Assembly (NCBI GenBank): GCA_022652655.1
Contig: JALCRQ010000004.1
Span: 1 to 64,000 of the forward strand
Length of the DNA: 64,000 nt
Origin: Oscillibacter sp.
GTDB taxonomy: Bacteria > Bacillota > Clostridia > Oscillospirales > Oscillospiraceae
Reading direction: 5' to 3'
Both the position numbers and the translations under genes were made by a program. How positions within the stretch are numbered: the stretch's first letter is position 1; each line of letters starts with the position of its first letter. Positions 50,785 to 58,221 of the stretch are shown here, one piece after another. Under the pieces are notes generated by a model that searched no databases, was not told the origin of the DNA, and saw nothing but the letters and a program-made list of their open reading frames with translations.

Positions 50785-50812
50785 TTGTTTTTATTTAAAT
50801 TTAGGATATCAT
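50785..50812 (+). promoter_or_regulatory. Probable promoter of the antiporter operon
   Basis: TTGTTT (50785-50790) and TATCAT (50807-50812) are separated by 16 bases in an AT-rich patch between the divergent LysR and antiporter genes. This is a likely site for LysR control. Confidence 0.45.
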
Positions 50813-50911
50813 GAGAATTACAGAAATCAAGAGGGAATAGAAAATTGATCGGGAGAAGGGAAACCGCCCTGCCGCGGCTTCCGGCAACCGATCGCGAACG
50901 GGGGGAGGAAC

Positions 50912-52372
50912 TTGGCCGAATACATTGAAACGCTGCAGAGTCAATCCCCGGTTGCCGGGGTCATGATCGCTATCGCGCTGATGCTGTTTTCCGGCTTTAT
51001 CATGACGCGTCTGACAAAGCTTTTGAAGCTGCCCGACGTCACCGCCTACATTCTGGCCGGGATTTTGCTGGGGCCCTATTGCCTGCGGCTGATTCCGGCC
51101 GCCATCATCCGCGGGACGGATTTCCTGTCGGATATCGCCCTGGCGTTCATTGCCTTCAGCACCGGTGAGTTTTTCAAGCTCTCGGTGCTGAAGAAGAATG
51201 GCCTCAGGGTGGTGATCATCACCGTTCTGGAAGCGTGCCTGGCCTCCGTGTTCGTCTTTGCCGTGTCGTACTGGGCTTTGGGACTGAATCTGGCCTTTTC
51301 CATCGTTCTGGCGGCGCTGGCCTCAGCCACCGCGCCGGCCTCCACCGTGATGACCATCCGGCAGACCGGCGCCAAGGGCGATTTCGTCAACACGCTTTTG
51401 CAGGTGGTCGCCCTGGACGACGTGGTGGGTCTCATGGAATACAGCATCGCCGTCTCCGTGGCTCTGGCCGCTATCTCCGGCGGGGGCGGCCGCGTCCGCT
51501 TCCGGGATGTGATCACCCCCATCCTGCTGAATCTGGGCATCCTGGCCTTGGGCTGCCTGTTCGGCGTTTTGATGAAGCCCCTGCTGGTCCGGAAGCGCTC
51601 CACGGACAACCGGCTGATTATCTCGGTGGCCATGATTTTTTCCTTCTGCGGGGTCTGCGCTCTGCTGGGCGTGTCCCCGCTGCTGGGGTGCATGTCCATG
51701 GCCACGGTTTACATCAATCTGACGGACGACGATAAGCTTTTTAAGCAGCTTAATTACTTCAGCCCGCCCATCCTGCTGCTGTTTTTCGTCCGGTCGGGGC
51801 TGTCGTTCCGGCTGGACACGCTGCTGGGCGCGTCCTCGGCGGTGGGCGGCGTACCGCTGCTGGGCGTGGGAGTTTTCTACTTTTTCGTGCGGATTCTGGG
51901 AAAGTACGCCGGGGCGTTCCTGGGCTGTGCGTTGGTGCATAAGCCCCGGGCCGTCCGAAATTATCTGGGGCTGGCCCTGATCCCGCAGGCGGGCGTGGCC
52001 ATCGGCCTTGCGGCTCTGGGGGCGCGGACGCTGGGGGGAGAGACCGGAAACGCGCTGGAGACGATTATCCTGGCGTCCAGCGTACTCTATGAGCTGATCG
52101 GCCCCGGGTGCGCCAAGCTGGCGCTGTACCTGTCCGGCTCCTACTCCACCCGGCTGGAGGAGCTGGTTCCCGCGGAGGAGCTGCCGGACGGCGGCGCACG
52201 GCAGTCCGACGCGGAGCTGCTGATCCAGCGGATCCGGAAAATCCAGTCGGAGCTCCCGGAGCGCCAGCCGCCCGTTTCCGACGACGAGGAGGCCTTTCTG
52301 GAGGCGGCGGAGGAGCAGTACGCGGCGGCGGGCGCCAACCGCCGTCATTTTGGAAACGGAAGGAGATTTTAG
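50912..52372 (+). CDS. Cation:proton antiporter (CPA2 / NhaP-Kef type)
   Basis: The 486-residue protein has about eleven to twelve membrane helices, beginning AEYIETLQSQSPVAGVMIAI. It contains family stretches LPDVTAYILAGILLGPYCLR and LALASATAPASTVMTIRQTG, and an unusual LQVVALDDVVGLMEYSIAV around the ion-binding site. The cytoplasmic tail (DAELLIQRIRKIQSELPERQ) is hydrophilic. It exchanges Na+ or K+ for H+. The start is TTG 50912 after gggggaggaa. The LysR gene is divergent, and an MgtC-like gene follows six bases after the stop. Confidence 0.85.
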   Translation: MAEYIETLQSQSPVAGVMIAIALMLFSGFIMTRLTKLLKLPDVTAYILAGILLGPYCLRLIPAAIIRGTDFLSDIALAFIAFSTGEFFKLSVLKKNGLRVVIITVLEACLASVFVFAVSYWALGLNLAFSIVLAALASATAPASTVMTIRQTGAKGDFVNTLLQVVALDDVVGLMEYSIAVSVALAAISGGGGRVRFRDVITPILLNLGILALGCLFGVLMKPLLVRKRSTDNRLIISVAMIFSFCGVCALLGVSPLLGCMSMATVYINLTDDDKLFKQLNYFSPPILLLFFVRSGLSFRLDTLLGASSAVGGVPLLGVGVFYFFVRILGKYAGAFLGCALVHKPRAVRNYLGLALIPQAGVAIGLAALGARTLGGETGNALETIILASSVLYELIGPGCAKLALYLSGSYSTRLEELVPAEELPDGGARQSDAELLIQRIRKIQSELPERQPPVSDDEEAFLEAAEEQYAAAGANRRHFGNGRRF

Positions 52373-52377
52373 CGCAT

Positions 52378-53106
52378 ATGAAGCTGCAAAATGTAGATCT
52401 GATCGCCTCCCTTCTGGGAGGCTGGTCGGCGGAGCTCAATACCGGCTCCGTCCTGCTGAGGATTCTTCTCTCTGTCATTCTGGCGGCGGTCATCGGCTGG
52501 GAGCGCTCCAGCAAGCGCCATTCCGCCGGACTGCGGACGTTCATTCTGGTGTCGCTGGCCTCCACCGCCGCCATGCTGACGGATCTGTATCTGCTGCGGT
52601 TCGGACTGGAACCCTTTCCCGCCGTCTCGGCGGCGGCGGTCATTGGGGCAGCCATGATCAGCGGCAATTCCGTCCTGTTCAACTCCAGAAGCCAGATCAA
52701 GGGCCTCACCACCTCCGTGGGGCTGTGGCTGTGCGGGCTGATGGGACTGGCGATGGGGGCCGGACTGTATACCGTGACGCTGATTCTGTTCGCGGCGCTG
52801 TTTGCCAGCCTGTCCCTCTTTCCCTCCATCGAAAAGTATCTCAAGGATCAGTCCAACCATTTCGAGATCCATCTGGAGCTGAAGAACCGGGGGGATCTTC
52901 AGGACTTTGCCGCCACTGTGCGGCGGCTGGGCATCTGCATCGACGATCTGGAGTTCAACTCTGCTTATCTCAATTCGGGGCTGAGCGTCTACACCGTGTC
53001 CCTGACGGTTTCCAGCGCCGAACTGAAAAAGTACAAGAAGCACAGCGAGATCATCGAGGCCCTCCGGTCGCTGGAATACGTCTCCCACATTGAGGAGATC
53101 AGCTGA
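52378..53106 (+). CDS. MgtC/SapB family protein
   Basis: This 242-residue protein has the MgtC/SapB membrane domain in the first 150 residues: ILLSVILAAVIGWERSSKRH (the conserved GxExS/K-type stretch), FILVSLASTAAMLTDLYLL and GLTTSVGLWLCGLMGLAMGA. A cytoplasmic ACT-like C-terminal domain follows. MgtC affects Mg2+ or K+ homeostasis and membrane potential. It is encoded six bases after the antiporter, which suggests a joint ion-homeostasis unit. ATG 52378 follows aaggagatttt. Confidence 0.88.
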   Translation: MKLQNVDLIASLLGGWSAELNTGSVLLRILLSVILAAVIGWERSSKRHSAGLRTFILVSLASTAAMLTDLYLLRFGLEPFPAVSAAAVIGAAMISGNSVLFNSRSQIKGLTTSVGLWLCGLMGLAMGAGLYTVTLILFAALFASLSLFPSIEKYLKDQSNHFEIHLELKNRGDLQDFAATVRRLGICIDDLEFNSAYLNSGLSVYTVSLTVSSAELKKYKKHSEIIEALRSLEYVSHIEEIS

Positions 53107-53490
53107 AAGACGCATGAAAAGGGAGCATAATAAAACGGACGTCCCGTTTATTGATACGCATAGGTACTATTTGTGAACCGTGATATTGACAGGCAAGCAG
53201 GTGGACGGCAGAATGCCGCCCACCTGCTTGTTTTATGCCAACAGTCTTAAAATGTTTTCTTTGCTTGTAATTGCCGGAGCAATATGCGGCAGCTGTTCCT
53301 CCGGCGCCGTGGCATACTTCCGCAAGCGTCTAACTCTGGAAATTCCGGGCGAAATCAATGAGATGATCCTCAGCACGGCTGGATCAGAGAATGAGAACGA
53401 TGACCACAAGGATACCGGCAGCGGCGGAACCATGATTGCAGGGTTTTGCTTCAATGGAACACCTCAACGTTAGCGTCAGTTGGAGTAAAA
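53107..53490. other. Left part of an AT-rich island: no gene recognised
   Basis: Base composition drops sharply compared with the MgtC gene. A hairpin (AAGCAGGTGG with CCACCTGCTT, then GTTTT, about 53197-53236) could terminate transcription. The remaining bases contain short readings with no recognisable family. CAGTTGGAGTAAAA at 53477-53490 recurs in inverse orientation at 56949-56962. Confidence 0.5.
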
Positions 53491-53610
53491 TTACTCCAAA
53501 TTAAAATGATACTTCCATTCAATATCCATGTGGTCAGGAAACAGCAGAATGCGGGAAATCAAGAGTTCTGCGATGCGGTTCTTTCCCGTGATAGCAGGTG
53601 GTATTGATTT
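53491..53610 (-). pseudogene. C-terminal fragment of a mobile-element protein, possibly a recombinase
   Basis: On the minus strand a 39-codon reading without a start codon ends at TAA 53491: it contains AITGKNRIAELLISRILL and then FPDHMDIEWKYHFNLE. This has the look of the tail of a large serine recombinase, which I cannot confirm. Immediately upstream lies another truncated start (aaggagtggttctg, ATG, then MKNQYHLL with a stop after 18 codons). Two unrelated gene ends therefore appear to be fused. Confidence 0.35.
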
Positions 53611-53661
53611 TTCATCAGAACCACTCCTTCTTGTGTTGAACTTTTCCAAGAGTGTATCACA

Positions 53662-53699
53662 AATTTTGTAATTAGTGAAGTATCACTAATTACAAAATT
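53662..53699. repeat. Perfect 17-bp inverted repeat upstream of the HTH gene
   Basis: AATTTTGTAATTAGTGA and TCACTAATTACAAAATT are exact inverses around AGTA. It ends 48 bases before the ATG of an XRE-type regulator. It could be an operator, part of a promoter region, or a terminator-like hairpin. Confidence 0.75.
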
Positions 53700-53747
53700 C
53701 CTTCTGACATATCATAAAACTATGATTTAAGCAGAGGGGGCAGCTGT

Positions 53748-53990
53748 ATGAACACACAAGAAGCTGTTGCGCAGCGAATCAGGCAGCTCTGTAAGGAGCG
53801 TGGCCTGACGCCGAACGGATTGAGCACATTGGCCGCAGTTCCGCAGGCAACAATCAAGAGCATTCTCAATGGGGAAAGCCAGAATCCGGGAACTGTAACA
53901 ATAAAAAAGCTCTGTGATGCTTTTGAGATTTCATTGGGTGAGTTCTTCTCAACCAGTGACTTTGACGCATTGGAACAGGAAATTAAATAG
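53748..53990 (+). CDS. XRE/Cro-C1-type helix-turn-helix regulator
   Basis: The 80-residue protein is one HTH domain: VAQRIRQLCKERGLTPNGLS, then LAAVPQATIKSILNGESQNP and TVTIKKLCDAFEISLGEFFS. It is a short repressor-like protein of the type found in mobile elements and toxin-antitoxin or restriction loci. ATG 53748 follows agcagaggggg. A 17-bp palindrome upstream could be its operator. No partner toxin is apparent next to it. Confidence 0.9.
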   Translation: MNTQEAVAQRIRQLCKERGLTPNGLSTLAAVPQATIKSILNGESQNPGTVTIKKLCDAFEISLGEFFSTSDFDALEQEIK

Positions 53991-54275
53991 CACCGACCAA
54001 CTGACAAATACCGTAAAGTATTCAATTAGGATACTTTGTCTGACTTCATTCAGTTATACACCAAAAAATGACGAAGCACCCGAACTAAGGTACTCCGTCT
54101 TTTTTTCAATTTAACAGTAACACGCCATTATTGTGCTGGTGCTGCCTCCCCACGTAGGCGTTTAAGAGCAGATGCAAAACACCCTTCAAAATTTGCAATA
54201 TACTCGATGAACGCAATGAGATATAAACTCATGCTCAGTCGCAGGGCGAAAGCATAGCAAATATGGAGGTAATCT

Positions 54276-54512
54276 ATGACAGACGGATATCGTTTGCTAC
54301 AACTGAGCGAAAAGCTGTATGTCCATGGAAATTGAATTCGTATAGCTGAAAAAAACTTCAAGCATGGCGTGAGCACGGTAATTCCCTCAGTTGTGAAAAA
54401 AACTCTAAAGGAATATTGGATTCTGAAAAAGGAAAGTATACTGTTTTGCCCGGCGGAAGCTGAATATGAGACTTTATCCAGAAAGATTGACAAGGAGAAT
54501 AAAAGGGCGTAG
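54276..54512 (+). pseudogene. Unrecognised 79-codon gene with one in-frame TGA
   Basis: ATG 54276 has a good ribosome site (ggaggt at 54265-54270). The frame reads MTDGYRLLQLSEKLYVHGN, then TGA at codon 20, then stays open for 58 more codons (IRIAEKNFKHGVSTVIPSVV to DKENKRA) before TAG. Both halves look coding: balanced residues and a Lys/Glu-rich tail. I do not recognise the family. The likeliest reading is a recently broken gene; selenocysteine is possible but unsupported. The opposite strand also has an open frame here (54128-54589), which I consider a shadow. 53991-54275 holds no gene I can support. Confidence 0.5.
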
Positions 54513-54639
54513 AGATATTTCAAGTGCAATTGTTGACCACCCCTAATAGTTGCCCTATAATTATTAAAGAACATCCAGATATTGGTCAATAAGGTTGCAT
54601 TTTTAGTGCATTAATGGCTGAATGGGAGGGATTTATAAC

Positions 54640-55977
54640 ATGGCACTGGATTCTAAACTGTATTTGCATGATTCTGACAAGGCTGCGATGGCAGCGCTTA
54701 AAGCAATCCCGGGCTTTTCACAGGTCATGAAGACCTTTATGAAAATTTGGAGTGAGCAGCAGTTAAGGCTGGTCAATATGTCAACAAATCTGCATTTGAG
54801 TGAAAACCAAATGTCAAAGTATTATCATATGCTACCACCAATCTGCAAGAAACTGGGAATTAATATTCCGGATTTATTTGTAGAGTTGGATGTGACTCCA
54901 AATGCATATACATACGGCGATGCAAAGCCATTTATTGTGATTACATCTGGGTTATTTGAAACGTTGCCAGATGAATTGATTCCAACGGTTTTGGCGCATG
55001 AATGCGGACACATTGCCTGTCACCATACTCTATACACCACTATGGGGCGTACTGTTTTAACCGGAGCATCAGAATTCCTATCTGGTTTGGGGACTCTTGC
55101 TTTATATCCCATTCAGCTTGCTTTTGCTTATTGGATGCGATGCAGTGAATTTTCTGCTGACAGAGCTGCTATTATTTGCGATGGTTCGTCAGAGAAAACC
55201 ACAGAAGTCATGATGCGTTTTGCCGGATATGACAAAGATATAATGGCGGATGCAAATGTTGAAGTTTTTATGGCTCAGGCTCACGAATACAAAGAACTTG
55301 TAAACAGCAATGCATGGAATAAAACCCTGGAGTTTATTCTTTTCCAGAATTACAGTCATCCTTTAAACGCAGTTCGTGCATACGAAGGAAGAAAGTGGGG
55401 GCAGAGTGAACGGTATCAAAATATTATTGAATATGTAAATGCAGAGTCCTCTGATGCGGATGATGCGGAGAGCAAACTTCCGGTTGAAGTATCGCTTAAG
55501 AAAATGGTCGGCAAAAATATAGCGGACATTCAGGCTAAGCTTTTAACTCTGGGTTTTACAGACATTAACACTGTGAGAAATACCGATGTCGGAAAAGCCA
55601 AAGAAGGGAGCATTCTCTCCATTACAATAAATGACTCTGCGGAAGACGGGTGGTATAAACGCAGTGATAGCGTCGTGATTGAATATTTTGAATCCAAAAC
55701 AGACGCAGAAATTGCATTGCAACATCCCGGCGACATAAAAATTGATAAAAGCTACAAGTATTACTTGGGAAAAAGTTGTGAAGAAGCAAAACTTGAACTG
55801 GAACAAATAGGATTTAAGAAAATAGCAATTAAGGAAATGGCTATGTCCAAGCTTGGCCTTGGAGAAAAAGAAAACTGTGTGGCTAAAATTATCATAAATG
55901 GGCAAGAAAAATTTGATAAGGACACGTGGCTTCCCGAAAAATCGGATGTGGTCATTTATCGCTATACACGTGTATAA
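54640..55977 (+). CDS. M48 family metallopeptidase with C-terminal PASTA-like repeats
   Basis: The 445-residue protein has a zinc-peptidase core with VLAHECGHIACHH (HExxH at about residue 126) and the distal ligand region RCSEFSADRAAIICDG (about residue 170), as in M48 peptidases. Two PASTA-like repeats follow: LKKMVGKNIADIQAKLLTLG (about 285-350) and KYYLGKSCEEAKLELEQIGF (about 375-440). There is no signal peptide, and only one hydrophobic stretch (GLGTLALYPIQLAFAYWM) lies beside the active site. PASTA domains usually bind peptidoglycan outside the cell, so a form without an export signal is odd. Base composition is AT-rich, unlike the core genes. Confidence 0.8.
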   Translation: MALDSKLYLHDSDKAAMAALKAIPGFSQVMKTFMKIWSEQQLRLVNMSTNLHLSENQMSKYYHMLPPICKKLGINIPDLFVELDVTPNAYTYGDAKPFIVITSGLFETLPDELIPTVLAHECGHIACHHTLYTTMGRTVLTGASEFLSGLGTLALYPIQLAFAYWMRCSEFSADRAAIICDGSSEKTTEVMMRFAGYDKDIMADANVEVFMAQAHEYKELVNSNAWNKTLEFILFQNYSHPLNAVRAYEGRKWGQSERYQNIIEYVNAESSDADDAESKLPVEVSLKKMVGKNIADIQAKLLTLGFTDINTVRNTDVGKAKEGSILSITINDSAEDGWYKRSDSVVIEYFESKTDAEIALQHPGDIKIDKSYKYYLGKSCEEAKLELEQIGFKKIAIKEMAMSKLGLGEKENCVAKIIINGQEKFDKDTWLPEKSDVVIYRYTRV

Positions 55978-56065
55978 CGTTTAATCTACTGTGCTATTTT
56001 GTCGCACATTATGGCTCAACGAGTCTTCGTTGAAATAACAGGAAAAACGAAGGGGGCTCTCAGTG

Positions 56066-56824
56066 ATGATGACATCACTCACACAATTTAGTCCAGAAGT
56101 AGCTGAACAACTCAAATTCTATGTATATCGTCTGATAGACCCACGGAACGGGCAGACATTCTATGTTGGTAAAGGCAAGGGAAACCGTGTATTTGCTCAT
56201 GTCTATGATGCACTGAAGGATTATGCGGGCGTCAACTACGAGCAATCCGATGATTCTGACAGTGCCAAGATACGGAGAATTCGTGAAATCCGAAATGCCG
56301 GTTTGGAGGTTATTCATGTCATACAGCGCTGGGGTATGGATGAAGCGACCGCATTTCAGGTTGAGTCCGCAGTAATTGATTGTTACCCTGGCCTTTCCAA
56401 TGCCATCTTCGGGCACAATGCAGACTTCGGAGTATCCAACGCCATTCAACTTGAATCTCTGCTTTCACTCAAGCCATATAACGAGCCAGACTTCCCATAT
56501 ATGATAATTAAGACCACCCAGGACCGCATCGACTGTGAATACTGCAATGGCAGTTTGTATGAAGCAACACGCTACGCATGGAAAATCAACGTTAAAAAGG
56601 CCCAAAAATACCCCTACGTTTTTGCAGTAGTGAATGGTATTGTGAAAGCTGTCTATAAGGTGCATTTCTGGGAGCCTGCTCCTAACCTTGAGGGCCGGTA
56701 TCAATTTGAGGGAGAACCGGTGGGTGAATCGTTTCAGGAACCATTTGTCAAGAAGCGTATTCCAAGTAACTACTCCCGTAGGGGAATGGCCTCACCTGTT
56801 CTGTATTCCCTAAATGGCAAGTAA
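56066..56824 (+). CDS. GIY-YIG nuclease (LEM-3-like)
   Basis: The 252-residue protein opens with FYVYRLIDPRNGQTFYVGKG, the two-tyrosine GIY-YIG core, and KGNRVFAHVYDALKD. The catalytic arginine and glutamate could be in KIRRIREIRNAGLEV and QVESAVIDCY. This resembles the LEM-3/ANKLE1-like branch of GIY-YIG endonucleases. The C-terminal half (VNGIVKAVYKVHFWEPAPNL) is a separate domain, not recognised. ATG 56066 is chosen over GTG 56063 and ATG 56069 by spacing from gaaggggg. It belongs to the AT-rich island. Confidence 0.7.
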   Translation: MMTSLTQFSPEVAEQLKFYVYRLIDPRNGQTFYVGKGKGNRVFAHVYDALKDYAGVNYEQSDDSDSAKIRRIREIRNAGLEVIHVIQRWGMDEATAFQVESAVIDCYPGLSNAIFGHNADFGVSNAIQLESLLSLKPYNEPDFPYMIIKTTQDRIDCEYCNGSLYEATRYAWKINVKKAQKYPYVFAVVNGIVKAVYKVHFWEPAPNLEGRYQFEGEPVGESFQEPFVKKRIPSNYSRRGMASPVLYSLNGK

Positions 56825-56892
56825 TTAGTGCTTTACGCGTGTGAAGTCGGTATTATTCTTCCTAAATTCGATTCCAATTTCATTCATAAATA

Positions 56893-56928
56893 GGGGGCTT
56901 CTGGGTATCCAGAAGCCCCTTGAATTTT
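56893..56928 (+). terminator. Terminator after the GIY-YIG gene
   Basis: GGGGCTTCTGG pairs with CCAGAAGCCCC around GTAT, followed by TTGAATTTT. Confidence 0.7.
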
Positions 56929-56963
56929 GATAGCAAGTCATGCGTCGGTTTTACTCCAACTGA

Positions 56964-57101
56964 ATGGAGTGTTTCAGAGAAGCGCTGATCCTGCACATCG
57001 ACTATTGCAGCCGCCACATGATTATGGTAAACCTAAACAGCCTGAGTCCTGTAAAATACAGAATCCAGACCGTTCGGGGTGCCCAATTCATTTTTGTCTA
57101 A
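56964..57101 (+). pseudogene. 3' remnant of an IS3-family (IS150 group) transposase
   Basis: The frame reads ECFREALILHIDYCSRHMIM, VNLNSLSPVKYRIQT and ends with TAA at 57099. The LSPVKYR tail and the following tgtctaacatttagggttta are characteristic of the end of IS3-family OrfB genes and their right end. Only about 45 codons are left, and no orfA or active-site residues are in the window. A 14-bp sequence that recurs at the other side of the island (56949-56962) lies just upstream. The rest of 56825-57194 holds a terminator hairpin and no gene. Confidence 0.55.
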
Positions 57102-57194
57102 CATTTAGGGTTTACTTCATATTGCCCCGGCAGAGAGAGCCGCTTTTTTGCGATAGACCGAAAAGCACTGGATCAATGCCGTACCTTGACACAG

Positions 57195-57968
57195 TCATGG
57201 AGCGACAATGATTTCCACTCCCAATTTCTGAATCATCTCCAATTCCTTTTTGGGGGCTTCCGAATCCGTCACAAGCACATCGATTGTCCGCAGATCCCAC
57301 GAGACAAACAACGCTTCTTTTCCAAATTTACTGTGGTCAATCAATGCCACGGTGCGGTCCGCCCGGGCAATCAGCTGGCGCTTTACATCAATGACCGCCT
57401 CGTTGAATTCCGTGATCCCGCTTTTCAGAGTAATGCCGTCGGCACTGCCGATAAACAGGTCGATCGACGCAAAGTTATTGAGAAAATTTCGGGCAAACAC
57501 GCCGCTTGTCACCACCTCGTTGGGCATGACCAGGCCGCCGATACAGTAGATCTTATGGGAAGTGTTGCGGGCCAGCTCGCTGGAAATCAGCAGTGAATTG
57601 GTAATGATGGAAAGATTCTTTTTTGCGTTGAGCAGCCGGGAAAGCTCATAGGTAGTTGTACCGATATCCAGGGCAATCACAGCATTGTCCGGAATCAGTT
57701 CCAGCGCCCGGGTAACAATGTGCACCTTCTCCGCGTGGGCGTGCGCCAGGCGAACATTCCAGGTTTCCAGCGAGGTCATATGCATGGAATCAGATACCAG
57801 GCTGATACCGCCGTAGACCTTTTTGATGAGGCCTGCCTGCTCCATGGTATTGATATCTCTGCGAATGGTTTCAATCGAAACGTTGAAATGGGATGCCAGA
57901 TTCTCGGTTTTAAGACTATGCTCCAGAAGCAAAAGCTTCAGAATTTCATTTTGCCGCCTGTACTTCAT
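57195..57968 (-). CDS. DeoR/GlpR family transcriptional repressor
   Basis: The 257-residue protein has an N-terminal DeoR helix-turn-helix (EILKLLLLEHSLKTENLASH, FNVSIETIRRDINTMEQAGL) and a C-terminal sugar-phosphate-sensing domain with ALDIGTTTYELSRLL, GGLVMPNEVV and DLFIGSADGI, as in GlpR and DeoR. It is divergent from glpK, and its likely ligand is glycerol-3-phosphate. ATG 57968 follows cggagggtatc. A longer reading to 58097 is not supported. TGACAA motifs in front of it and of glpK are candidate operators. Confidence 0.9.
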   Translation of the reverse strand: MKYRRQNEILKLLLLEHSLKTENLASHFNVSIETIRRDINTMEQAGLIKKVYGGISLVSDSMHMTSLETWNVRLAHAHAEKVHIVTRALELIPDNAVIALDIGTTTYELSRLLNAKKNLSIITNSLLISSELARNTSHKIYCIGGLVMPNEVVTSGVFARNFLNNFASIDLFIGSADGITLKSGITEFNEAVIDVKRQLIARADRTVALIDHSKFGKEALFVSWDLRTIDVLVTDSEAPKKELEMIQKLGVEIIVAP

Positions 57969-57986
57969 GATACCCTCCGCTAAAGA

Positions 57987-58201
57987 TGACAATTTTGACA
58001 ACTGATATGTTTTTTTTATTATCAATGATGCAAACTTCTTTGTCAAGCATATCACACGATTACAAAAAATGAAAAAAGAGTTGGTCAGAGTAAACAAATT
58101 GTCATAATATTTTTCTAACTTTACTATATTGACAATGTGATGACTCTGGATGTAGCATTAATTGTACAAAGTGGTCTTAACTTATTCATGTTTTATGACA
58201 A
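57987..58201. promoter_or_regulatory. Candidate operator region: five TGACAA-type motifs
   Basis: TGACAA occurs at 57987-57992, 57996-58001, 58130-58135 and 58196-58201, and its inverse TTGTCA at 58099-58104. The first two lie just upstream of the DeoR start. The inverse copy forms the -35 box of the glpK promoter, the 58130 copy directly follows its -10 box, and the last lies by the glpK ribosome site. Confidence 0.45.
58099..58127 (+). promoter_or_regulatory. Promoter of the glpK cluster
   Basis: TTGTCA (58099-58104) and TACTAT (58122-58127) are separated by 17 bases, 95 bases upstream of the glpK ATG. Confidence 0.6.
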
Positions 58202-58221
58202 TATTAAAGGAGGGTAGTATC

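Noticed and set aside
53180-53473. 97-codon + strand frame after the MgtC gene
   Set aside because: No ribosome site or family is recognisable. A hairpin with a T run lies inside the first codons, so translation is unlikely.
54333-54335. In-frame TGA as selenocysteine codon
   Set aside because: The surrounding region is an AT-rich island with broken genes, no insertion element is seen, and the residue context (HGN before it, IRI after) is not that of a redox site.
54128-54589. 153-codon minus-strand frame in the island
   Set aside because: It covers the + strand ORF with a good ribosome site and an in-frame stop. The minus reading has no ribosome site or recognisable features.
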